Translations under genes and position numbers: made by a program
Assembly (NCBI RefSeq): GCF_024741795.1
Contig: NZ_CP102950.1
Span: forward strand, 4,402,001-4,466,000
From: Arthrobacter sp. CJ23
Lineage (GTDB): Bacteria; Actinomycetota; Actinomycetes; Actinomycetales; Micrococcaceae
Length of the DNA stretch: 64,000 nt
Direction of reading: 5' to 3'
The notes under the pieces: model-generated
What the model was told of the DNA's origin: nothing
Database searches by the model: none
The model's input: only the letters and a program-made list of their open reading frames with translations
Shown: piece after piece, positions 7,532 to 16,622 of the stretch
Layout of the letters: each line of letters begins with the position of its first letter
How positions within the stretch are numbered: the stretch's first letter is position 1

Positions 7532-9010
7532 TCAGTCAAGGAGCAGCGCCGGCTCTTCCAGGATGGCCGCAACGTCCGCCATGAAGCGTGCCGAGAGATC
7601 CCCGTCCACCACACGGTGGTCGAACGAGCCGCCCAGGGTGGTGATCCAGCGCGGGATGACCTCACCGTCCAGAACCCACGGCTTCTGCTTGATGGTGCCG
7701 AACGCAATGATCGCCACCTCGCCCGGGTTGATGATGGGCGTGCCCGTATCGATGCCCAGGGCCCCGATGTTGGTGATGGTCAGCGTGCCGCCCTGCATCT
7801 CGGCCGGCTGGGTCTTGCCGGCGCGCGCCGTGGTGGCCAGCTCGTTGAGGGCGAGGGCCAGTTCCTTGAGCGAGAGGTCCTGGGCGTCCTTGATGTTAGG
7901 AACCATGAGCCCGCGCGGGGTGGCCGCGGCGATGCCGAGGTTCATGTAGTGCTTCACCTGGATCTCCGCGCCGCCCTTGCCGTCTGCGTCCTCCACCCAG
8001 GTGGCGTTGACGCTGGGGTTGCGGGCAGCGGCCCAGATGACGGCCTTGGAGAGGATCAGCAGCGGGGACACCTTGATGCCCTCGAAGTCGCGGGAGGCCT
8101 TGAGCCGCTTGACGAACTCCATGGTGCGGCTGGCATCAACGTCAACGAAGATGCTGACGTGCGGGGCCGAGAATGCGGATTCCACCATGGCCTTGGCCGT
8201 GGCCTTGCGGACACCCTTGACGGGGATGCGCTCGATCCGCTGGTCCTGGGGCTTCTGCGAGGCGCCCCAGAAGCCGCCGGCCTTGTCCAGTTCGGCGTCG
8301 CGCTGGGCCTGGTAGCTGACCAGGTCCTCGCGGGTCACTTCGCCGCGGAGGCCGGTGGCGACGACGTCTGCCAGGTCGATTCCGAGGTCCCGGGCGAACT
8401 TGCGGACCGGCGGCTTGGCGAGGACCTTGCTGACGAGCCCGCTGATGGTGCCGCCGATGGCGGCCGTGCGGGACGCGGCGGGCGAGGCTGCCCGCTCGGC
8501 GGCGGGGGCTGCGGCGGGTACCATCACGGCTGCCGGTGCCGCGGGGGCTGCTGCCGGCGTCGGGCTTTCGACCCCTGCTGCCGGTGCGCTCACGGCGCCT
8601 TCCGGGCGCTTGCGCGGGCGGCGCTTGACGGCGTCGGCCTTGGGGCCGGAACCCACCAGCGGCCCGACGGCGGGCGTCTCGACGTCGTCCATCGGCAGCG
8701 TGCCGTACATCGGGGCCGCGACGGCGGGGGCTGCTCCCGGTGCCGGAGCCTTCGGGGCGTCGCCGGGCTGGTTGTCGGAGACGGCGATGATGGGCGTCCC
8801 GACCTCCACCGTGATGCCCTCGGCAACGAGCAGTTCCGTGACTGTTCCGGCGTACGGGGACGGTAGTTCGACGAGCGACTTGGCCGTCTCGATCTCGCAG
8901 AGGACATCGTTGATGGCAACGGTGTCGCCGGGCTGGACCTTCCATGAGACCACTTCGGCCTCGGTGAGTCCTTCGCCGACGTCGGGGAGGTTGAATTTCT
9001 TGACAGTCAC
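7532..9010 (-). CDS. bkdC: Branched-chain 2-oxoacid dehydrogenase E2 (dihydrolipoamide acyltransferase)
   Basis: The product (492 aa) is the acyltransferase core of a 2-oxoacid dehydrogenase complex. Domains in order: one lipoyl domain (residues 1-80) with [14 protein letters not shown] carrying the lipoylated lysine; a long Ala/Pro linker; a peripheral subunit-binding domain (about 175-215, [19 protein letters not shown]); and the catalytic domain ending in DHRVVDGD, with the active-site histidine and aspartate. The single lipoyl domain and its position after E1alpha/E1beta genes point to the branched-chain complex rather than pyruvate dehydrogenase. The E1beta stop lies 71 bp upstream. Confidence 0.9.
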   Translation of the reverse strand: MTVKKFNLPDVGEGLTEAEVVSWKVQPGDTVAINDVLCEIETAKSLVELPSPYAGTVTELLVAEGITVEVGTPIIAVSDNQPGDAPKAPAPGAAPAVAAPMYGTLPMDDVETPAVGPLVGSGPKADAVKRRPRKRPEGAVSAPAAGVESPTPAAAPAAPAAVMVPAAAPAAERAASPAASRTAAIGGTISGLVSKVLAKPPVRKFARDLGIDLADVVATGLRGEVTREDLVSYQAQRDAELDKAGGFWGASQKPQDQRIERIPVKGVRKATAKAMVESAFSAPHVSIFVDVDASRTMEFVKRLKASRDFEGIKVSPLLILSKAVIWAAARNPSVNATWVEDADGKGGAEIQVKHYMNLGIAAATPRGLMVPNIKDAQDLSLKELALALNELATTARAGKTQPAEMQGGTLTITNIGALGIDTGTPIINPGEVAIIAFGTIKQKPWVLDGEVIPRWITTLGGSFDHRVVDGDLSARFMADVAAILEEPALLLD

Positions 9011-9081
9011 AGGGTCCTCGATTTCGATGTGCCGGCCGCCGGGCGGCGGGCTGAATCAGGGGCGGTTGGCAGGACGGCGGC

Positions 9082-10062
9082 TCAGTAGGCCAGCGAGCGG
9101 TCCAGGGCTTCGAGGATCTTGTCGATGTCCGGCAAGTAGTCCTCTTCCACCTTGGCCACGGGGTAGGGCATGTGGAAGCCGCCTACGCGGATGACCGGCG
9201 CCTCGAGGTGCAGGAAGGCGCGTTCGCTGATGCGGGCCGCGATTTCGCCGCCGATGCCGCCGAATGTGGGGGCCTCGTGTGCCACGATCAGGCGTCCGGT
9301 CTTCTTGACGGAGGCCTCGACGGTGTCGAAATCGATGGGGGAGATCGAGCGGAGGTCGATCACCTCGATGCTGTGGCCGTCCTCGGCCGCGGCGTTGGCG
9401 GCGGCCAGGGCGACCGGAACCAGCGGGCCGTACGCCACGATGGTCGCGTCGCTGCCCTCACGGACGGTGTGGGCTTGGAACGGGTCCGACGACGGTCCGG
9501 GGTTCTCGACGTCTACCTCGCCCTTGAGCCAGTAACGGCGTTTGGGCTCGAAGAAGATGACGGGATCCTGGCATTCGACGGCCTGCTGGATCATCCAGTA
9601 GGCGTCGTGGGCATTGGACGGGGAGATGATGCGCAGGCCTGCGGTGTGCGCGAACAGGGCCTCCGGGGACTCCGAGTGGTGCTCGATGGAGCCGATGCCG
9701 CCACCATAGGGGATGCGGATGACCACGGGGACGGTGCAGCGGCCGTTGGTGCGTGAGTGGATCTTGGCCAGCTGCGTGGTGATCTGGTTGAAGGCCGGGA
9801 AGACGAAGCCGTCGAACTGGATCTCGCAGACGGGGCTGTAGCCGCGCAGGGCCAGGCCGATCGCCGTCCCGACGATGCCGGATTCGGCCAGCGGGGTGTC
9901 AACCACGCGGTGCTCGCCGAATTCCTTGATCAGTCCGTCCGTGACGCGGTAGACGCCGCCGAGGGGGCCGATGTCCTCGCCCATGAGCAGCGACTTCGGG
10001 TTGTTCTTGAGCGTTGCGCGCAGGCCCTCGTTGATGGCCTTGGCAATGGTCATGGTGGTCAT
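9082..10062 (-). CDS. bkdB: Branched-chain 2-oxoacid dehydrogenase E1 beta subunit
   Basis: The product (326 aa) is a transketolase-like beta subunit. It shows the N-terminal MTIAKAINEGL, MGEDIGPLGGVYRVTDGL, the pyrimidine-binding segment PLAESGIVGTAIGLALRG, and the C-terminal transketolase domain with TVEASVKKTGRLIVAHEAP. Together with the alpha subunit it would decarboxylate 2-oxo acids from valine, leucine and isoleucine with thiamine diphosphate. Its ATG at 10062 shares a base with the stop codon of the alpha gene (TGATG), giving tight translational coupling and fixing the start. Confidence 0.92.
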   Translation of the reverse strand: MTTMTIAKAINEGLRATLKNNPKSLLMGEDIGPLGGVYRVTDGLIKEFGEHRVVDTPLAESGIVGTAIGLALRGYSPVCEIQFDGFVFPAFNQITTQLAKIHSRTNGRCTVPVVIRIPYGGGIGSIEHHSESPEALFAHTAGLRIISPSNAHDAYWMIQQAVECQDPVIFFEPKRRYWLKGEVDVENPGPSSDPFQAHTVREGSDATIVAYGPLVPVALAAANAAAEDGHSIEVIDLRSISPIDFDTVEASVKKTGRLIVAHEAPTFGGIGGEIAARISERAFLHLEAPVIRVGGFHMPYPVAKVEEDYLPDIDKILEALDRSLAY

Positions 10063-11261
10063 CAGTTGGCTGCCTCCGCGTCGCTTTCGAATCCGGCCGA
10101 GTATTCCTCGAACCACGCCAGTTCCTCGTCCACCAGCGGATGCTTTTCGGCATACACATTGGCGAACGAGGAGCGGATGTCCGGGACTTCCAGGCTGAGG
10201 GTGGTGGCACGGACTTGGGCTGCGAGCTCGTCGCCGTCCACCTTGACCTGTTCGAAGAAGGTGTCGTCTGCGAGGCCTTCGGCGCGCAGGTACTTTTCGA
10301 GGCGGTCCAGCGGATCCTTGCCGCGCCACGCGGTTTCCTCGGCCGACTCCCGGTACTTGGTAGGGTCATCGGCCGTGGTGTGGGCGCCCACACGGTAGGT
10401 GTAGGCCTCGATCAGGACGGGCCCGCGGCCTTCGCGGGCGTGCTCGAGGGCCCATTCGGTGACGGCGTGCACGGCGATGACGTCGTTGCCGTCAACCCTG
10501 ATGCCCGGGAAGCCGTAGCCCTTGGCGCGGTTGGCCAGCGGGATCTTGGTCTGCACCGAGCTGGGGACCGAGATGGCCCAGTGGTTGTTCTGGCAGAAGA
10601 ACACCACGGGGGCGTTGTACGAGGCGGCGAAGACCATGGACTCGTGGACATCGCCTTCGGAGCTGGCGCCATCGCCGAAGTAGGCCATGACCGCGGCCTT
10701 GGGTTCCGTGGAACCGCTGGCCTCGGCAAACTTCTGGTCGCGCTGGATGCCCATCGCGTAGCCGACGGCGTGCGGCGTCTGGGCCGCGAGCACCAAGGTG
10801 TAGAGGTGGAAGTTGTTCTCCCGGGGGTCCCAGCCGCCGTTGGAGATGCCTCGGAACTGGCGCAGAAGGTCAGCGAGGTCCACGTTGCGGACCAGCGCGA
10901 CGCCGTGCTCCCGGTAGGTGGGGAAGATATAGTCCTGCGGCTGGCTGGCGTGGCCGGAGCCGATCTGGGCGCCTTCCTGGCCGGTCAGCGGCACCCACAG
11001 GGCCAGTTCGCCCTGGCGCTGGAGCGCGGTGGCTTCCTGGTCGAAGCGGCGGATCTTGGCCATGTCCGTGTAGAAGCGGCGCAGCTGCTCGGGTTCGATC
11101 CGTTTGGCGTAGTCCGAGAAGACGGGGTCGGTACCGAGCTTGCCGTCCGGGCCGAGCAGTTGGACCATCTCTGCGGCGGGCTCGCCGGAAACGGCTCCCG
11201 CTGTGGGGACCTCCGCCACTGTTCCGTCGGTCCCGGGGGTGGGCAGTTGTGTCGAGCCCAT
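10062..11261 (-). CDS. bkdA: Branched-chain 2-oxoacid dehydrogenase E1 alpha subunit
   Basis: The product (399 aa) is the thiamine-diphosphate-binding alpha subunit. The cofactor motif runs GDGASSEGDVHESMVFA and ends in the NN of FFCQNNHWAI. A segment YRVGAHTTADDPTKYR corresponds to the phosphorylation-loop region of this family. ATG 11261 is preceded by AAGGAGA, while the frame upstream is noncoding. It is the first gene of the operon E1alpha-E1beta-E2-PAP2. The leader carries a 42-bp perfect palindrome 52 bp before the start, a probable control element. Confidence 0.92.
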   Translation of the reverse strand: MGSTQLPTPGTDGTVAEVPTAGAVSGEPAAEMVQLLGPDGKLGTDPVFSDYAKRIEPEQLRRFYTDMAKIRRFDQEATALQRQGELALWVPLTGQEGAQIGSGHASQPQDYIFPTYREHGVALVRNVDLADLLRQFRGISNGGWDPRENNFHLYTLVLAAQTPHAVGYAMGIQRDQKFAEASGSTEPKAAVMAYFGDGASSEGDVHESMVFAASYNAPVVFFCQNNHWAISVPSSVQTKIPLANRAKGYGFPGIRVDGNDVIAVHAVTEWALEHAREGRGPVLIEAYTYRVGAHTTADDPTKYRESAEETAWRGKDPLDRLEKYLRAEGLADDTFFEQVKVDGDELAAQVRATTLSLEVPDIRSSFANVYAEKHPLVDEELAWFEEYSAGFESDAEAAN

Positions 11262-11312
11262 ACCGTCTCCTTGCCTGCCGCAGCCGGATGCTGAGCAATG
11301 TGTATCGCTGGG

Positions 11313-11354
11313 ATATATGCCCAATCCGGAATGCATTCCGGATTGGGCATATAT
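11313..11354. promoter_or_regulatory. 42-bp perfect palindrome upstream of the bkd operon
   Basis: From ATATATGCCCAATCCGG on the left to the matching right arm, every one of the 21 base pairs is complementary about the centre (ATG/CAT at 11331-11336), with no spacer. It sits in the 149-bp gap between the hisC-like gene and bkdA, 52 bp before the bkdA start. It could be an operator for a dimeric or tetrameric regulator such as an Lrp-type protein, or a cruciform/hairpin ending the upstream transcript. There is no T-tract on the minus strand, which favours an operator. Confidence 0.7.
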
Positions 11355-11410
11355 TTTGGCTTTCGTCCTTACTTTATCTGCAGTAAGCGCCGCGCGGGAT
11401 TTGTTAACCG

Positions 11411-12529
11411 CTAGGAAGAACGCGGCGCCTTTGTATAACCTGCACATAGTTCGAGGAAACGGGTGTTGGCCTCGACCTCGCCGATGCTGACCCGGACACC
11501 TTCGTTCCCGAAGGCCCGGACCGAGAGCGCCCGCTCCCCTGCCAATGCCGCAAATTCGCCGCTGTTCTCGCCCAGGTTGAGCCAGACGAAGTTGCCCTGG
11601 GCTTCAGGAACGAACCAGCCAAGGCTCCGCAGGCCCGCCGTGACGCGGTCCCGTTCGTCCACGATGCTTTGTACCCTTTCGACAACCTGCCCGAAGTTCT
11701 CGATCGAGGTCACCGCGGCGCGTTCGGCAATCTGGGAGACGGCGAACGGGGTGGCGGCAACGCGCAGGTGCTGGGTCAGCTGCGGTCCCGAGACGCTGTA
11801 GCCGACGCGGAGGCCCGCGAGCCCGTGGGCCTTGGAGAACGTCCGCAGGACAATCACGTTGGGGTAGTCGCGGTACAGCTTGATGCCGTCCACGGCGTTC
11901 TCGTCACGGACGAATTCCTGGTAGGCCTCATCAATGACCACCACGACGTCGGACGGCACCGACTGGATGAAGCGTTCCGCTTCCTCCGCGCTGAGGACGG
12001 GGCCCGTGGGGTTGTTCGGGGTGCAGAGCAGGATCACCTTGGTCCGTACGGTGACGGCGGCGGCCATGGCCTCCAGGTTGTGGCGGCCGTCCGGAAGCAG
12101 CGGAATCTGCACGCTCTCGGCACCTGCCAGGCCAACGCAGATGGGGTAGGCCTCGAAGGAACGCCAGGCGTAGATCACTTCATCGGACTTGCCGTCGTCG
12201 TTCTGCCCGGCGAACGTGGCCAGGATCTGGTTTAGCGCGCCGAGGCTGCCTGCGCCCGTGACGACATCGTCAGCGGGAACATCCAGGAACTTCGCGAGCG
12301 CGTTGCGCAGCTTGGTGGACATCGGATCCGGGTAGCGGTTGATGTCGGACTGATCTGCGATGGCCTGCAGCACTGCAGGGATCGGCGGCAACGGGTTCTC
12401 ATTGGACGAGAGCTTGTAGCTGGTGAGGCCCTCCACCGCGGCCGGCGGTTTGCCTGCCGCGTACTTGGGGAGCCTGTCCACCACCGGGCGTGGGAGTACG
12501 CCCTCCGGTGCGTTGTCAGTAGTAGTCAT
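11411..12529 (-). CDS. hisC: Histidinol-phosphate/aromatic aminotransferase
   Basis: The product (372 aa) is a fold-type I PLP aminotransferase of the HisC/aromatic transaminase group. It shows KLSSNENPLPP near the N-terminus, GAGSLGALNQI, CTPNNPTGPVLS, VIDEAYQEF and the lysine block RTFSKAHGLAGLRVGY. Actinobacteria often have a second HisC-like enzyme (pat/HisC2) acting on aromatic amino acids. Its location beside a branched-chain oxoacid dehydrogenase, not in a his operon, makes a catabolic or aromatic role possible. Length is normal. Confidence 0.82.
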   Translation of the reverse strand: MTTTDNAPEGVLPRPVVDRLPKYAAGKPPAAVEGLTSYKLSSNENPLPPIPAVLQAIADQSDINRYPDPMSTKLRNALAKFLDVPADDVVTGAGSLGALNQILATFAGQNDDGKSDEVIYAWRSFEAYPICVGLAGAESVQIPLLPDGRHNLEAMAAAVTVRTKVILLCTPNNPTGPVLSAEEAERFIQSVPSDVVVVIDEAYQEFVRDENAVDGIKLYRDYPNVIVLRTFSKAHGLAGLRVGYSVSGPQLTQHLRVAATPFAVSQIAERAAVTSIENFGQVVERVQSIVDERDRVTAGLRSLGWFVPEAQGNFVWLNLGENSGEFAALAGERALSVRAFGNEGVRVSIGEVEANTRFLELCAGYTKAPRSS

Positions 12530-12594
12530 GGCCCCAAGCCTACTTCGCCGTTGTGGGCTGTGGAGGACCCGTTTGGGGCAAGGAATGTGACAGC

Positions 12595-13032
12595 ATGGGC
12601 CTCATGGGTTCATTCATTGTGCGTGTCCTTATCAACGGCCTGGCCCTGTGGATTGCCAGCTGGCTGCTGCCCGGGATGGACATCACCACCTCGGCCACCA
12701 CAGGTGCCGTGGCCGACGCCGGCATCACCCAGGGCACTGACACCCTCGGAGTGGTCCTGGCCTACCTGTTCATCGGGCTGATCTTCGGCCTGGTCAACGC
12801 CATCGTCCGGCCGCTCGTCAAGCTGCTGTCCCTGCCCGTCACCATCCTGACGCTGGGCCTGTTCACGATCATCATCAACGCGGCCATGCTGTACCTGACC
12901 TCGTGGCTGAGCAGCTACACGCCGGTCCACCTGACCATCGACACCTTCTTCTGGACCGCTGTCCTGGCCGCCATCATCATCAGCATCATCAGCATGCTGG
13001 CCGGCTGGATTCCCGGAGCCCGCAAGCGCTGA
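12595..13032 (+). CDS. Phage-holin-family (DUF, group 4) membrane protein
   Basis: The product (145 aa) has four predicted transmembrane segments and the pattern of the Phage_holin_4_2 family: LINGLALWIASWLLPGM, FIGLIFGLVNAIVRPLVKLL followed by LPVTILTLGLFTIIINAAML, and a last helix AAIIISIISMLAGW. These chromosomal proteins are widespread in actinobacteria and are not evidence of a prophage. ATG 12595 has AAGGAA 9 nt upstream; ATG 12604 is an alternative. It is divergent from the hisC-like gene and convergent with the hydrolase at 13037. Function unknown. Confidence 0.8.
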   Translation: MGLMGSFIVRVLINGLALWIASWLLPGMDITTSATTGAVADAGITQGTDTLGVVLAYLFIGLIFGLVNAIVRPLVKLLSLPVTILTLGLFTIIINAAMLYLTSWLSSYTPVHLTIDTFFWTAVLAAIIISIISMLAGWIPGARKR

Positions 13033-13036
13033 GCGG

Positions 13037-14464
13037 CTACCGGGGCCCTGCCCCGGAGCGGGTCTCCGGAAGCGGGGACCGGGCCGGTGCAGCGGCCTGG
13101 GCCTGCGCCGGTTCCCGGGTGAGCTTGAAACGCGTCACGGTGGCCACGCCGCCGGCCCCGGCCACCCCCGCGAACGCCGCGGTGGAGGCCATGAGCGAGG
13201 GGTCCGAGCTGGCGGATACGAGCCTGGCTCCGTCCGCGTAATTCTGTAGTTTGTGGCCGGGACCGAGTCCGGGGTCTTCGCCTTCCGGTGTGGCGACGTC
13301 GTTGGTGAGCGTTACCGTAACCCGTTCCTTCGTGTCAGCGTTGGGCAGGCCGTCCGCACCGGGCACCCAGTCCTGCTCGTGCTCCAGGTGCAGGCTGCTG
13401 ATTCCCGGCTCGGCCTCAATGCCTCCGACCGGCGAACCGGCCGTCAGCACATACTTCAGATCGAACTCGGCAAGGAACGCCTTGTCTTGGCTCAGGTTCA
13501 TCGCGTGGATGCCGCCCTGGCTGTGCCCGATGGCGACTACCTGCTCGCCGGCCTTGGCGCCGGCCGCGTGCAGTGCTTCCAGGATGGCGGCATTGGTTTC
13601 GGCCGAGTCGTAGCCGAGCCCGTCCACGATGCCAGCCTCATCCAGCGGGTTGCTGCCGCCGATTTCGTCCTCGTGCTGCGTTCCGGGGATGAGCACCACC
13701 CAGCGCTTGATGCCGTCTTGGTTGAATTCCTGGATCTCGATTTCGCCGCGGGTGTTGTTGTTGCCAAACGTGTCCAGGCGCTCCAGCTGTGCCGCCATGG
13801 TGGCGTCCACGGTTTCGACGCCCGATGCCGACTTTTCCACGGTCACCGGCCGCGGTTTGAGGAAGCCGAACCCGGGCATTCCGGTGATGGCTTTCAGGGT
13901 GGCCCGGACGTCCATGGGACCGGCAATTGTTGTGGCGAACCCGAGCGCAGCGGCCGGGAGCCCCAGTAGCGTTCCAATGATGAAGGGCGCCTGGGCGACC
14001 AGGCTGTCCGCCACATCCCTGCGGCTGAATTTGCCGAAATTGTCGGGGCGCAGGCCAGATTCGAGCGCCGGATTGCGCAGCCCCGCGCGCAACTGGAGCG
14101 CGTTGAGATCCTCAGTGAACTCGTACTCTCGATGGCTGGCCCTGACCTCCCTGCTGATCCGATACAACTGATCGCGGACCCGGCCCACTTCCCTGCCGCC
14201 CTCCCCCACGGCGTTGACGGCGTTGCTGCCCGAGGCATAGGAATCCGCCTGGTACGGAAACAACGCCTGACGCACCGCTTCTGCTTCTCTTTCAATATCC
14301 TGGAGCTGGCCATGCAGCTCGTCGAGGGCCGCCGCGCCGGCCAGAAGTTCCTCGAACTGGAAGGCGATTCCACCCACGCCGCCACGTATCTGCAGGGTGC
14401 CGTCCGGCGGCGGCGCCATGGGGTGGGGTGCGCCGCCGGAACCGATCGGTGTCACCTCGGCCAT
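13037..14464 (-). CDS. Large alpha/beta hydrolase with N-terminal helical region
   Basis: The product (475 aa) has two parts. Residues about 25-130 are predicted helical (LDELHGQLQDIEREAEAVRQ and nearby segments), like the long helices of secreted WXG/LXG proteins. The C-terminal half holds an alpha/beta-hydrolase core with the nucleophile elbow VVAIGHSQGG, followed by LTAGSPVGG and a later HLEHEQD segment that may supply Asp/His. I infer an esterase or lipase-like enzyme. There is no classical signal peptide. Its ATG overlaps the stop codon of the preceding WXG100-like gene (TGATG), so both are made together, possibly for type VII secretion. Confidence 0.72.
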   Translation of the reverse strand: MAEVTPIGSGGAPHPMAPPPDGTLQIRGGVGGIAFQFEELLAGAAALDELHGQLQDIEREAEAVRQALFPYQADSYASGSNAVNAVGEGGREVGRVRDQLYRISREVRASHREYEFTEDLNALQLRAGLRNPALESGLRPDNFGKFSRRDVADSLVAQAPFIIGTLLGLPAAALGFATTIAGPMDVRATLKAITGMPGFGFLKPRPVTVEKSASGVETVDATMAAQLERLDTFGNNNTRGEIEIQEFNQDGIKRWVVLIPGTQHEDEIGGSNPLDEAGIVDGLGYDSAETNAAILEALHAAGAKAGEQVVAIGHSQGGIHAMNLSQDKAFLAEFDLKYVLTAGSPVGGIEAEPGISSLHLEHEQDWVPGADGLPNADTKERVTVTLTNDVATPEGEDPGLGPGHKLQNYADGARLVSASSDPSLMASTAAFAGVAGAGGVATVTRFKLTREPAQAQAAAPARSPLPETRSGAGPR

Positions 14465-14775
14465 CAGAATCCCGCCCGCCCGGAGACCACCACGTTCCGT
14501 GAGTGCCGCAGCACCAGCGCCGAAGCTTCCTCCAACGTTTCCCGGGCACGGCGCAAGGATGCCGCCTGCAGGCCAATGGTGGTCCGGTAGGCCCGGCCTG
14601 CCGGCGACTGCCACTGCTCCAATTGCAGCCTGCTCAGGGAGGCCAGCACGGCGTCCGCCCGGTCCGCACAGGCCGCCATTCGCCAGGCCAACTGCTGGAC
14701 CTCATGGCCGCGCGAGGCGCATTCCTGGGGGTCGAAAACCGGCGGGCTGCCCGCCTGGGTGAGGATGCCGCTCAT
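14464..14775 (-). CDS. WXG100-like small helical protein
   Basis: The product (103 aa) is short and mostly helical, with a central turn LEQWQSPAGRAYR that resembles the W-x-G/W-x-S-x-A-G hairpin of WXG100 proteins exported by type VII systems. Helices flank it on both sides (VQQLAWRMAACADRADAVL and LRRARETLEEASALVL). ATG 14775 has GGAGGAG upstream. It overlaps the downstream hydrolase gene, an arrangement typical of a secretion partner followed by an effector. The family assignment rests on size, helix-turn-helix layout and the Trp motif only. Confidence 0.6.
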   Translation of the reverse strand: MSGILTQAGSPPVFDPQECASRGHEVQQLAWRMAACADRADAVLASLSRLQLEQWQSPAGRAYRTTIGLQAASLRRARETLEEASALVLRHSRNVVVSGRAGF

Positions 14776-15041
14776 GTCCTGCTCCTCCGGATCGTGCGGT
14801 TGTGTGGTGATAAAGCCGGCTGTGGTGCTGAATCAGACGCTACGGAGCGGCGCCGCGGGGCGGAACCGCCGTCGTCGGCTATGTGGAAAAGCCGCCGTCA
14901 GGACCCGCGCAAGCCGCCGGACGCCCGCGTGTGGAGGGGAAGTGTGCGCCCAGGCTGCGCAAGGCGTTCCGGCGGCTGGGCAGGGTGGCCGGCCCGTCAC
15001 CAACTCCCGGGGCCCTTGCAGATCGTGAAAGAATAGGGCCC

Positions 15042-16448
15042 ATGGCTGATTCCGCTCGTATTTCCCTCGCATCCGAACCCCTCGCCCTCGGCGCCCTCGA
15101 CGGCCGCTACCGCGCCGCCGTCGCGCCCCTCGTTGACTACTTGTCCGAGGCCGCCCTGAACCGCGACCGTGTTCACGTCGAGGTCGAGTGGCTGATCCAC
15201 CTGACCAGCCAGTCCGTTCTCCCGGGCGCCGGCCCTCTCACCGAAGAGCAGAACGCGAAGCTGCGCGCCATCGTCACCGAGTTCGACGCCGCATCGGTCA
15301 CCGAACTGGCCGAGATCGAAGCCGTCACCGTCCACGACGTCAAGGCAGTGGAGTACTACATCGGCCGCCGCCTCCCGGCGATCGGCATCGAGAACCTCAC
15401 GGCCATGGTGCACTTCGGCTGCACCTCCGAGGACATCAACAACCTCTCCTACGCCGTAGGCATCAAGGGCGCGGTGGAAGACGTCTGGCTGCCCGCCGCC
15501 ACCGCCTTGGTGAAGCAGATCGAAGCGATGGCCGAGGAAAACCGCGCCGTCCCGATGCTTTCCCGCACGCACGGCCAGCCGGCCACCCCCACCACCCTCG
15601 GCAAGGAACTGGCCGTGGTGGCCCACCGCCTTAACCGCCAGCTGGCCCGCATCGCCAAGACCGAATACCTCGGCAAGATCAACGGCGCCACCGGCACCTA
15701 CGCGGCACACGTTGCCTCCGTCCCGGGCGCCGACTGGGAGTCCGTGGCCAAGTCCTTCGTCGAGGGCCTGGGCCTCACCTGGAACCCGCTGACCACGCAG
15801 ATCGAAAGCCACGACTGGCAGGCCGAGCTGTACGCCGACGTTGCCCGCTTCAACCGCATCCTGCACAACGTCTGCACGGACATCTGGAGCTACATCTCCA
15901 TCGGATACTTCCGCCAGATCCCGGTTGCCGGCGCCACCGGCTCCTCCACCATGCCGCACAAGGTCAACCCGATCCGCTTCGAGAACGCCGAAGCCAACCT
16001 GGAGATCTCCAACGGCCTCCTGGACACCCTCGCCGCCACCCTGGTCACCTCCCGCTGGCAGCGGGACCTCACGGACTCCTCCTCGCAGCGCAACATCGGC
16101 GTGGCCTTTGGCCACTCCCTGCTGGCGATCTCCAACGTCGTCAAGGGCCTGAAAGCCCTGGACGTGGCCGCGGAAGTCCTCGCGGGCGACCTCGACACCA
16201 ACTGGGAAGTCCTGGGCGAGGCCATTCAGATGGTCATGCGCGCCGAAGCCATCGCCGGCGTCGAAGGCATGGAAAACCCGTATGAGCGCCTCAAGGACCT
16301 CACCCGCGGCCAGCGCGTGGACGCCGCCCGCATGCAGGAGTTCGTCTCCAGCCTGGGCCTGTCCGCCGACGCCGAGGCACGCCTGCTGGCGCTGACCCCG
16401 GGCAAGTACACCGGCATCGCCGAGCAGCTGGTCAACCACCTGCAGTAG
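15042..16448 (+). CDS. purB: Adenylosuccinate lyase
   Basis: The product (468 aa) catalyses two steps of purine synthesis: release of fumarate from SAICAR and from adenylosuccinate. The fumarase/aspartase superfamily signature GSSTMPHKVNP is intact near residue 304, as are SRTHGQPATPTT (general-acid histidine region) and the substrate-binding CTSEDINN. Length and the N-terminal LGALDGRYR are those of the long PurB subfamily. ATG 15042 is chosen because the protein core starts there; the longer upstream frame is Arg/Pro-rich shadow sequence. AGGG lies just before the start. Confidence 0.95.
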   Translation: MADSARISLASEPLALGALDGRYRAAVAPLVDYLSEAALNRDRVHVEVEWLIHLTSQSVLPGAGPLTEEQNAKLRAIVTEFDAASVTELAEIEAVTVHDVKAVEYYIGRRLPAIGIENLTAMVHFGCTSEDINNLSYAVGIKGAVEDVWLPAATALVKQIEAMAEENRAVPMLSRTHGQPATPTTLGKELAVVAHRLNRQLARIAKTEYLGKINGATGTYAAHVASVPGADWESVAKSFVEGLGLTWNPLTTQIESHDWQAELYADVARFNRILHNVCTDIWSYISIGYFRQIPVAGATGSSTMPHKVNPIRFENAEANLEISNGLLDTLAATLVTSRWQRDLTDSSSQRNIGVAFGHSLLAISNVVKGLKALDVAAEVLAGDLDTNWEVLGEAIQMVMRAEAIAGVEGMENPYERLKDLTRGQRVDAARMQEFVSSLGLSADAEARLLALTPGKYTGIAEQLVNHLQ

Positions 16449-16622
16449 GACCGAACACCGCACGACGGCGGGCCGGGGCTGGGTGCCCTGGTCCGCCATC
16501 GGCGCTTAACCGGCGTGTCGCTCCGGACACCGGTGCCGCGGCTGCTTGGCTGAAAGCAACCGGGCAGGAGCGTCGCCTCCACCGTTCGCCCGGACCGCGA
16601 CAAAGTGAGGAGCTGAGCAGCC

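Noticed and set aside
12595..13032. Prophage signal from the holin-family protein.
   Set aside because: Holin-4-type proteins are common chromosomal membrane proteins in actinobacteria, and no endolysin, capsid, integrase or attachment repeat is nearby.
14997..16499. A 500-codon minus-strand frame opposite purB.
   Set aside because: It is an antisense shadow of a clear adenylosuccinate lyase gene, with no recognisable protein motif.
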